Origin: Cinclus cinclus
Lineage: Eukaryota; Chordata; Aves; Passeriformes; Cinclidae
Reading direction: 5' to 3'
Length of the DNA stretch: 64,000 bases
Assembly: GCF_963662255.1 (NCBI RefSeq)
Contig: NC_085051.1
Coordinates: 50,383,101 to 50,447,100 of the forward strand
The number at the start of each line of letters is the position of its first letter. The stretch's first letter is position 1. Of the stretch, positions 51,588 to 62,500 are shown piece by piece. The translations under genes and the position numbers were made by a program. The notes beneath the pieces are model-generated. The model was given only the letters and a program-made list of their open reading frames with translations. It was not told the origin of the DNA and did not search any database.

Positions 51588-53312
51588 GTGAGTGCGCCGG
51601 GCCCGCCCGGGCCGCCCGCCGGCGACAGCCGCCGAATCGTGAAGGGGGGAAGGGGGTGGGGAGGCCGGGGTGGGGAGCGAGCGCCTCCCCGGGCACTGGC
51701 AGCCCCGTCTACGGCGCGCGCGCGGCGGCGTGCGGGCGGGTCTGAGAAGAGTTGAGCATCCTTGGCCGGGTTGGGGCTGCAGGGGCGGACCTGCGCTGCC
51801 GGTGGGTTCGTCTCAGGTGAGGTATAAAAAAGCCGCGGTCGAGCTCTGGAACTCTCCTCTAGTTCAATGGGGTGTGTAAAAAGACAGGGAAAACTTATTA
51901 TTTTCGGGCGTTGCGGTCTGGATTGGGACATTTGAGATGGTTCATTTAAGATGTTTGCGGGTGATAATTTTCGTTCCTGGTTCCGTATTCGGAAATGCTT
52001 TCTCTCCTTTAAAGAAGCAGAGCTCGTCGCTTCAGGCGCTTTTAGTGTTAACTGGTTTTTAAACGTTTTAGAAGATAGGAAGCAAAATATCTTATAAGGA
52101 AGAAGTATCATTGCAGTTATAAAAAATAGCGCCTTTCTAGTAAATAAGATGGGAATGCGTGGTTGTGGCCTGGCGCGCTTTTGTTGACTCTGGAAATAGT
52201 TTTTAGTAGCCACTTACTTTTTCTTGTGACAGAATTTAGATCTGTCTGTGACCGATACCACGAGTTGTGAAGGTGATTCCAAAACCACCGTGAGGCAAAG
52301 GCATTTTCCTTTATTCTGAAAAAGAAAAACTTTTTGAAGGTGAGCGAGGTGCTGATTGTAGGCATCGTTCTGTGGGCTTTCACGTGATCTCCCTTCCGTT
52401 TTCGAAGGGAAACGTCTCGAAAAGTAATAGCCGATTTTAAGAGTTTTAAGTTTGGGTCTTCCTGTGACTGTCTTGCTTAGAGCGATTATATTGCATCATA
52501 TGTTAATCACTGTTACACAAACCTTTGCAGGTAACTGCAGTAATCTGTGCATGGTGAATTAGAGTAAGAGCAGTTTTGTGCCTGAAAGAAATAAGGCAGC
52601 GGGTGTTCATTCTGTAAACTGAGGCATGGCTGAGCATCTGTCGTAATTCAAACACCAGAAAGGTGCCTGCAGAGCTTTGTGATCTGCATCTGTGTATACA
52701 CGTATACAGTGCTGGTAAACACATGCAAGTAGGAGACTCTTGGAGTGTATTTGGTTGCCTTGTTTGGGTTGTCTTAATCTTGGTATGTGAGAGGACACTG
52801 ATATTTTTTTTCATTAAGTAATGCAAGTACAGATCACTTTACAAAGTTTCTGCCAAGTGTTTGCTGCTCGGGGTATCCCTGGGAGCAGGCACCTGCCTGC
52901 CTTTAAGTGGCAGGTTCAGGCTCACCTCACCAGTGCCTTTCCTACTTACCTAATCCCCCTAACTTTACAAATCTTTCTGCACCCATCGCTGAATTGTTTT
53001 TTCCTACTTTTATGGACAAAGTGGATGGAGGTTGTTCTACCAAGAAATCACAGATATTATTGGAGATGTATTCTTGAAATTTCCTTATTAAACAGGAAAT
53101 AGCAATGGTAACCTATGGATTTTTATTTGATTGTATTTGCAATATATAGGGAGGATAAAGGCAAAGTTCTTTATTACTTATTTTTGAGCATAGGCAAAAG
53201 TTCTTTCCAACCAGCAAGGCTAAGCACTGTTCCACTTTATTCTTCTTTGAGCAGGAGCTGTAGGGGTCAGTTCTCTCCATTTTTAAAGAATTCGTTTTCT
53301 GTTTTCTTCAAG
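51588..53312 (+). other. CCNK: CCNK intron 1
   Basis: The first ~250 bp continue the CpG island. A TATA-like TATAAAAAAG lies at 51823-51832, and a donor-like AAG|GTGAGC near 52340 could end an alternative first exon. The remainder is ordinary A/T-rich sequence. Confidence 0.8.
51823..51832 (+). promoter_or_regulatory. TATA-like element in CCNK intron 1
   Basis: TATAAAAAAG lies at the downstream edge of the CpG island, 236 bp past the exon 1 donor. It could serve an alternative CCNK start. It is a single motif match, so weak. Confidence 0.3.
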
Positions 53313-53580
53313 GTCCTGAAGTGACTTTCCGAAGACTTCCATTTTTGAAAATTTAAAAAGCAAAAACAGTTCTGTTTTAATAAATGAAGGAGAATAAAGA
53401 AAATTCCAGCCCTTCTGTAAACTTGGCAAACCTGGACCATACAAAGCCATGCTGGTACTGGGATAAGAAAGATTTGGCACACACACCATCACAGCTTGAA
53501 GGGCTTGATCCAGCTACAGAGGCACGATACCGCAGGGAAGGGGCCAGATTCATATTCGATGTGGGAACACGTTTAGGGCT
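53313..53580 (+). CDS. CCNK: CCNK exon 2 (71 bp of 5' UTR, then residues 1-65)
   Basis: The acceptor is TTTTCTTCAAG at 53302-53312. The untranslated part has no ATG. Coding runs from 53384 to 53580 and ends with GTRLG plus two bases of a leucine codon. The donor is GTATCCTTT, the minor-spliceosome consensus. Reading on past the donor gives residues unlike cyclin K (YPLNLT...), confirming the exon end. Confidence 0.95.
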
Positions 53581-56500
53581 GTATCCTTTAAACTTAACGT
53601 GTTATGAAATGTCTTTAGGAATAGTGAGTTTTCAGAATAAAATGTACAGGAAATGTGACATGCTCAGCTGTTCAGATGTTTAATTGTTAATAAAAAGCAT
53701 ATTTGTGTATACGTGCTTTTTGATGTAATGTGTTCCTACACAATTTCTATCCATTCATTGGGTAGACAGGCTTGCAATTTGACCATAGGGAAGTAAGGTG
53801 ATACAAACTTTCCAATTAAGAGTAACTTGTGTGATTTATGAAACTCAGTGTTTCACTGTATGAATCTACCTGACATGTCAAATTTTGAATTTTTCCCTCA
53901 GTTTTCTTGAGTGTGCCTTTAGGCTTCTAACGTCTGCCTCCCCAGTCTTGGTCTTTGGTGGCTGTTTTTTTCTGTCATTGATTTGGGATTTACAACTTTG
54001 TGCGTAAATTTTTCCAAGTGTCCCACTCTCTCATAGATGGCCACTTAAATTTTCTGCTTCCTATATTCCTACACTTTCTTTCATCTCCTAAGTTCTTTCT
54101 TTAATGAAGCATGGTGAAGACAAATTTTTTACTTTCCTTAAAGTGAAGAATAGGGAGCATGTTCCAATTTTATTTGCATTTGTAAGTGTGAATAGCAACT
54201 TTCCTCCACACCAGCACTTGAATGTGAAGTGATAATTTGTTCTGTTCCTTTGTGTACCTAGTGCTAGATTTGACCTTCTCTGAAGCAGGTATGGTGCAAC
54301 ACTGGGGTGACCTTATGTGCATCCTCTTGTAAGTACAATCAGGACTTTGTGCACTTACAATAAATGCTTTAGGTATCAGCTGCATCTGGGCCTGATCATA
54401 GTATTTACACAGCTTCAAGGGCTTTTGTGACTTTTTTTTTCCCCTAGAGCTCCTGTTTTACTTGCAGTGTTTTCTAACTGGTCACTGAACAGCCAATTAC
54501 TTTAAATACTTGATAAAGCAGAATCCATAGTGCATGTCTGGTTTCAAATTTGTTTTATGTGCTGTTTGAAAGTCCTTAATCTGCACCACAGACATTATGA
54601 CACTCTAGCAACTGGAATAATTTATTTCCATCGGTTTTATATGTTTCATTCCTTCAAACAGTTCCCGAGATATGTAAGTATTTAGAATATTGATGACTTA
54701 ATTTAATGATTGCACTAGACAGGGACTATTTTAAATGGTGAGTGGTCACTTGGGTACTACTACTGCTGTTCGCTACAGAAAGATGGTAAATTAGCATTTT
54801 GTCTTTTAATTATTCCAGCTTAAAATTCGTTGTTCTTAACTGTTTACACATTTCTGTTTATGCTTAGAAATGTATTGACACTGCAGTTATGACTTGCTGG
54901 TAATTTTCTTTAGGAGTAGCAGCTGTAGTGCTGGTAGTTCTGCATTAGCTGAAAGTAAAAAAGAAGTGTAATGCAGTTTTAAAACTGCTTGTCAAACAAC
55001 ATTGAACCAGGACAAATTGTGCTTTGGGTTTCTGACCTTGAAATTAAGTTGTATAACATAGACAGTCCTCCAAATTTTGTATTTTTCTTCTGAGAAAATA
55101 GAAGTTTAACACTATATTAAAATTAGAAATTAGTATGCTCATTAAGCCTTTCCTGGGAGACTTCTACAGATCTGTTAATGGAAACTGACAGTGCCTTTAT
55201 AATGCTACACTATATTACATATCTACATGCAGACCACTTTTTGAAAGTATTTGCCTTTCTTTAGGTGACAGGAGCCTGCTGTCTCTTCCTAGCAGGAAAG
55301 GTTGAAGAAACACCCAAGAAATGTAAAGACATAATTAAAACAGCTCGTAGCTTGCTAAATGATGTACAGTTTGGGCAGTTTGGAGATGACCCGAAGGTAA
55401 AAATACTCCTGTTGAATTTGATTTCATCCTGTTGTACTGTAGTGAAGTGACACACATTCAATAGAGCACTGAGTGATTTTCAGTTGTTCGAAATTAAATT
55501 AGATACTCAGCATGCATTCTGGGTAATGTGATTGGTAGCTATGAAAGTAATTCTTCCTAATACAAGTTGCTCTGGGGGCTTACTGGAATAATTGTTTTCA
55601 TTAAAAGTTTGCATTTTATTTCATGTAAATTCTGATACTTTTACACATTAAAGTAAATTTGAGTCATTTCAGTCAGAGCAAGAAATGTTACCAAGACATA
55701 AATCATAAATAATTGAATGGGGTTTTAGGAAGTAATTAATAGTGAATCTTAAATAAGAGAGCTAGATCTCAAACGTATTGAGAAGTTTCTTATTTACAGT
55801 ATTGACTTAGCAAAACTATGCTTTTCTTTAAATTTGCTTATTTTAAATAGCAGAAGGACTTGAAACTTTTGAGTGAAATGTGGTAGAGCTTATATTTTTG
55901 TTGTGATTTTGTATCTGGCAGTTTCATGCTGTATCTGGTTCAGTTCATTCTTCAGAGGAATAAGGGTTTTAAACACCACATCCCCTCACTCCCTGTCCTC
56001 ACTCAAACAAATGTGAAGAAAAGGTATCTTATGAGTTTAAAATAATATTGTGAGTTGAAGAGCCTTCCGTTCTCCTTGGAGACAAACATGGCTGCCTGGA
56101 GGACCTGTGTAGTCATTCTCTTTACTAGCATAAAGCATTTTTGAGTAAAAGAAGCAATAATACTGTGGTTACATTGTAACTCTCTGTAGGAAGAAGTGAT
56201 GGTGCTTGAAAGAATCTTACTCCAAACAATAAAGTTTGATTTGCAAGTGGAACATCCATACCAATTTCTTCTCAAGTATGCCAAACAACTCAAAGGTAAA
56301 ATATTGCAGGGTGAGCAATGAAAGCTTGTAATTGATTTCCAGAACATAATATATTAACAGTGCAAGAATATTCTACTTCTAACCGTTTGTTCCCTCCTAA
56401 TTTTATGTCCTATTTTTTTTGTGATTGTTTTTCAGGAGACAAAAATAAAATTCAAAAACTGGTTCAAATGGCATGGACATTTGTCAATGACAGGTAAGAC

Positions 56501-59500
56501 AGACCTAGGAAGCATTCTGAAAGTGAAATAATTACCGTTGCTTACTTTGTTCTGGTATTCGATTTTTTTTTTGACAAATATTTGATTTTTTTTTCTGCTT
56601 GTTACATGTTCTCTTGGTCATGTTCCTCAGTTTTTCTTCCCATCATTACCATGATGGTTCCATTCAGCACAAATCTTGAATATGTATGAAGTAAATCAGT
56701 AAGACCTCTGCAGTGTTGTGGTACTGATTTAGTGCTGCATTAAAAAGAAACTTACTGTTTAAAAGGGACAAACCAAATTCTAAATCTACAGGATAGAAAC
56801 TGGCTTCTTGTGGAATCTGTCATATATGGTCTGTTCTGAAAAAAAAGGAGTCACTTCTCAATTCCATCATGTTCATCGTTGTATTTTTAATGTTATATTT
56901 TGGTAATAGTGAAGTAGCCATTAAATTCACTGAGGAATACAGTTTTTAGCACTGGATTTGCAATTTCTCAAATAATGAACTTGTAAGAATCACATCAATT
57001 AATGAGAGTGCATGTAAAAGCACTTCTCATGTGATACTGAGAAAAAAAACACAACTTGACACACTTTAGTCCTGTTCAGGAGATTCTACAGAGCCGGGCA
57101 AGTTATTTTATTAAGGACTTAAATATTATATTTTATTTCCGTAGCAAACCTTTTAAGAAAGTGTGTAATTAGTCTGACTGTTCAGAAATTGTGAATACAT
57201 GGAATTCAGTCATGCCTACAGCAGTAGAACATCATAAAAAAAGAGGTGCATTTTTAACCATATGCCTGATTTGAATTAGCTGTGTGTGGGTTCAGATTCC
57301 ACTTAAACTCTCCAAATTAATTTGATCAAAATTAATGTGGATCTTAAGACATGTTTATTTCAGCTGCTGTCAGTCTTGTAGGTGATGATCTTACAGGTAG
57401 AACAAAATTAATGGCATGACTGTCACTGTTAAGTCTGTCAAACTGCTGTAATTTATCCATCAAAATTTGGACACCATTGTACTTGGAATTAGATAGTGTT
57501 TAATATTTTAAAAAACCAAACATTTAAAATGCACTTCAGGAAAACACTTGTATGAAGTTGGAGGGGTTGTTACAAATCATACATAATAATTATCTCTGTT
57601 CTGAAGAGGCTATATTGTGCTTACTTAATAAGCACTGTATTTCTGTATTAGAAGTTTGGAGGATCCTGGGAGACTAATTATGTGTTTTGCACTACAGGCC
57701 TTTAGAATAGGGGGGTCTGTTTTTGTGCAGCCACAGTGAATTCGTGGAAATTCAGCTGGCTGGCTGGATTTAAAATTCTGTAAGCAGGTTATATGTTACA
57801 TAATATGGAGAAAAGAGCAAAAAAATATTTAATAATTTAAAATTGATATCAGGAAATAGTAACTGATTATGACAGAAACTTTGTATCAATAATACTGATA
57901 ACATTGATTATTTTAGCATTAGCTTTAACAAAGCCTTTTCAAGAGACAACCTTTTATTTGTTGATCTAAAACTTGTGTTACGCTTGACAAGTTGCTTTAC
58001 TAGTTTATGTTGGCTATTCTGTTGGGTTTTGGGGTTTTTTTAGTATTTGTTTGCATTTTATTGACAAACATTTGGAAGCTCTAAAATCTGATCTGGGACG
58101 TTATTTCATGACAGTGGTAGTCCAGAAATAGTTTAGTCTTGTAAACTCTTTTGTTTAACAAGGCTCTTAGTTAAAATTGCCTGGAAAGTTAGAGTCGTGG
58201 TGGGATTTTACACCCTGTTAATTATAGCTACTGTGCATTAAAGTGCACTTGGAGAATCAGGTAATCTCCAGGGTTGTGTTTTGTTTTGGTTTATTTTCTG
58301 TTGCAGTCTCTGCACTACACTGTCCCTGCAGTGGGAGCCTGAGATCATAGCTGTTGCAGTTATGTACTTAGCAGGCCGTTTGTGTAAGTTTGAAATACAG
58401 GAATGGACATCTAAACCAATGTACAGACGATGGTGGGAGCAGTTTGTCCAAGATGTCCCTGTCGATGTTTTGGAAGGTATGAAAACTGTTTTCCACAGCA
58501 TTTTTGCAACTGTGTGGCCTAGGTCATAAGTAAATGCAAATAGCTCTTTATCTAGATTTTGGTCAAAATAATCTTGTGTCCAGTATGTAACTCAGATCGA
58601 ATGTGCTATGGCTTAATCAGGTTTTAAATTGAACTGGCTTAGCTTAGAAGCATACTTAATCATCATGATTAGTCTTTTGTTCAATATTGGCTTTACAATT
58701 TGTGTCGTTTATAACACATCTAATTAGTCAGAATTGTCATGGCGTGTTTTCTATTTTTTTAATGATTATCTTCTCCCCATTTTAAATAAGTGGTTCTACA
58801 AACACTGGAATTAATGGAGCCTGATTTCCAGTGGTTTTCCCATTGATAATTGATCTCTTTGACCAAATTATGCTAGGATAGAGGGTTTTTGTCATGAATG
58901 ATGAACAGATTATGAGGGGCCTTTAGCCTGTAAAGTGTTGGAAGAAGAATTTAGTACTAGTCCTTTGCTTAGTTTCCTAAAACTTTTTTGACTGGCCTAA
59001 CTAGGAATGTGTGTTGTAACATATAATCTTCTTCCACTTGCTTTTTTTCTGTATTACTGTCCTGTGAGTGTGGTTACCTGGCTCTTCTGTCACACAGTAA
59101 TGACATACAGTGTGTCATTACCAGGACACTGTGTTCTTCTTCTGAAGGGTGTGCATATACATGTACGTATTGCTTTGGATAGGCAGAAGAAACTCAGAAA
59201 TGCAAGTATAAGTTGAAAATTAATCTGCTTTTAAAAAGTTATTGTATTCATTATAATGATGAATAATATTTGCAATGAATTTTTCCAAAGTACGTGTCCA
59301 GTAAAGATCAGAGTTGATAATTGTGTTAAAGATACCGTGGTACATTATGAGGTTGTAATACTTTGGAATTTTCTTCCTTTATTATTAAGATATCTGTCAT
59401 CAGATCCTGGATCTGTACTCACAGGGAAAACAGCAAATGCCTCATCATACTCCTCATCAGTTGCAGCAGCCACCATCTCTTCAGTCTACACCCCAGGCAC

Positions 59501-62500
59501 CTGCAGGACAGCAGTCACAGCAATCCCAAAGTTCAGAGCAATCCCAGACACAGCAGCAAAAAGAGTCGCAGCAGTCAGCACAGCAACAGCAGCAGCAGCA
59601 GCAAACACAGGCACAACAACCTAAAAAGCCCTCTCCCCAGTCAAGTCCTCCTAGACAGATTAAAAGACCAGCAGTAAGTTGAACTTTAACTTGGAATTTG
59701 TTTTTAGGCTGATGTGATGCCCATTTCATTTAAAGGCCACAATGTGCAACAGACTTGTTTTAAGAATGAGCTTTAAGAATGAACCTAGTAATTAATTTTA
59801 TGTAGTTGATTTTCCTTGGTTATGTGACAACTTTGTTAATGCAGAACAGCCTTTACAGTTCCAGCATATGACTTTCTTATTCCACTTGACCCAAAAGCCA
59901 TGGAAAGGCTTTTAAGTCAACATGAGCTATTCAGGTTCTCAGTGTTTGTGGTTCTGGGCTATCAGCCTTGGTTGTTTTCTCTATTAAGCAGGTTTAATTT
60001 AAGGAGGGTTTCTTGTGCCACACCTGAATGTAGAGATGTGCACAATGCTGATGAGGACATTATTTGACTCTTTGATTGCTAATATTAGGAGAATAGTAAC
60101 TTCTAAAGTTATGTCAAAGTTATTGGAAAAAAAGTCTTTTAAAATAATCCTTTAACAGTAGCAGCCTATAAATCATCATACTTTATAGCCTCACTTTGTC
60201 CATTATATCACATCATAATTTAAAATAAGAAGCTACATTGCCATTTAGATAGTTTCACAAGTACTGTAAGCACTTTTCAACACCCATCAAGTTCAAATGA
60301 AGCTTTCAGATTTTAATCTAGACTTTTGTTTTGGTTTTTTTTTCACTTGTAAGTGAAAAAAAAATGTTACCCAAGTCTTCTTTCATGTGAGCTTAGCAAG
60401 AGGAGTGTTTTTCAGAAGTACAGTCTTTGGAACAAGTCCATTTAGGATGTAAATTTTGTTCTAACTTCTGCTTTAACTTGTAATTAATACATGCCCATAG
60501 AGGACAGACATCAGGAGGAAAAAAAGCAAAACAACAAAATAAAAAAAAAAAAAAAACTAGGAGTAAGCAGCAAATATTGGAATGAAATGGAATTGGAAGA
60601 GTGCACCATCTTCCTGATGACAGACTCCCAAAAAAAGGACAAAAATGTAACTCTGTAAATCCTTGGGTTTGTAAGTGCAGGATAGAACTTACTAGAGGAA
60701 CAGACCTGCACTAAAATTTTTAGTTGTTGCACTGAACTTTAGTATTGTTCAGGTTAGAAATGTGATAATAGTTTGCTTGAAAAGTGTGAGACTTCTTTAC
60801 AGGTATTATGCATTTCTTCTCATATTTCTTATGCCATCAGCACAAATTTTGATGGAGGTGTCAGACATGTAGGATCTCTTACTGTTTTCCTTCAACAAAA
60901 ATGCCTGGGACAGTTTGGCATATCAGAAACTGTTAATAATGATTTTTGTTTTTCCTGTGTGCACCATCTAAGTTGTTATGAATGCTTGTTCATTCCTGTA
61001 AAGGATCTACCATTAAAGTACTACTGATTTTGTCCCATCCCATATGTTAATGAAGTATCTGGTGGAAAAAAGTGATGCTTTTGCATGAATAGTATCTCTT
61101 CTTGAACAGTCACCTCTGGTCAAGCCATCAGTGAAACTTACTTTTTTCTGAAATTAGTCTGAGGTCTGTCACCTAATAATCAAGGAAAAAAATAGTAGAT
61201 ACACTATAAACAGCCACAACAAATAAAAAGCAAAGGGTGTCTCAAAGGAGTTTTGTAGGAATACAGCACAAGCAGCATGAATTCGAGAAAAGTAAAGGTA
61301 GTGATCCAAAATTGTTCTTTATCCAGAAAGCAGTCTGGGAGAACAAGATGTGTGGTGTTTGAAAGATTTACTTGGTGCTTCTACAATGTCCTTGAATTAG
61401 ATGTACCATAAAGCTTGCTTAAAATCTTTGCCTGCTTCTATAAATAGGGCTTTGCATGACTTCTCCTTTGGTTTGTGCAGAACAGAAACACACTTTGTTC
61501 CTGGAGGCCAGATTTTCAATTTACATGAACTCTTATAACTCCCATTACCTTCTACTGAGCCAAGATGCTTTCAAGCAGCTGAGGCATTGGCCCATGACTT
61601 ACAGAACTATATGAGATGTCTATAGCATCTGCACATCCTCTACATCTCTAGTGGTGAATAGCACTCAAATTTTCAGTTGATTTCATTAAAAAATACTGGT
61701 GAATCATTAAATGGAAATAGTATTCTCATTTGGATTAAACTAGAAATTGTTAGGGGGAACAATTTTATTGCTCACAGAAACAGAAGTAAAGGACCAGTTC
61801 CATTGTATAGAATAGCCATCAGTGTGACAGTAGATAATATTGATAATTTATTATTATTTATTATGACTCTCAGGTGTTCTGGCTGGACAAACTGCAGTGC
61901 AGTGGAATGACCAAATAAATGCTCATCTCTATTTTAGCAGCTGCCATTATTAGAGATTTGTTGCTGCATGATTATTTTTTTCTTTAGCATAAATGCAGTT
62001 TAAATTGATGTTTGTTTTTTCTGTAATGAGTGATTTTGCTCCAGTTTCTTGTTCTACTGTAATGGTGTACCTTGATGTTGTTCTTTGTTTATGTTGTTAT
62101 TGTTCCATATTAAAAAATGCACAGTAATTTAATTGCTTGTCACCTGAAGTGATCATCTGACTTCGCAAAATTAGTGATTTTTGGAAAAGCTCCAACAAGT
62201 AGTGATTTGCTTCTATTTGAAAGTGCAGGGAGAACTGATACAGTTTTACAGGCATGGAATTTACTGCTAGAAATCAAGAAAAAACCATCCACCTAAAATG
62301 AAGGCAGCAGATGAGTCCCTGAGAGTCACTAAGAAAAAAGTATGTGTGTTTGAAATGGTAAGATAAAGATTGTCCTTAAAAAGAAAGCAGCTGAAGGTGT
62401 CTAGAAAATTGAAATGACTATCAAAGGAATATGAGAATGAGGTTACCTCAAGAAGGCAAAAATTAGACTACAAAAATATTGAGAATACCCATCAGAATTA

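Larger units (their letters stand above)
50590..51830. promoter_or_regulatory. CpG-island bidirectional promoter of SETD3 and CCNK
   Basis: The sequence changes abruptly from A/T-rich to very GC- and CpG-rich. SETD3 exon 1 leaves to the left (donor at 51001) and CCNK exon 1 to the right (donor at 51588). Between them are seven CCAAT boxes, GC boxes (for example CCCCGCCCC near 51160), a CRE-like TGACGCA at 51474-51480, and a YY1-type AAGATGGCGGC at 51503-51513. No TATA box is present at either inferred start. This layout is classical for a divergent housekeeping promoter. Confidence 0.9.

Noticed and set aside
51302..52213. 303-residue minus-strand open frame in the CpG island, and similar 100-240-residue frames at 50546-51591
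   Set aside because: Stop codons are rare in such GC-rich DNA. The frames overlap on both strands, are low-complexity Arg/Ala/Pro/Gly, and cross the promoter and CCNK exon 1. No known domain was seen.
59097..59121. 9-bp stem, 7-base loop hairpin in CCNK intron 7
   Set aside because: It is too short to call a structured RNA; it has no snoRNA boxes or miRNA-length stem.
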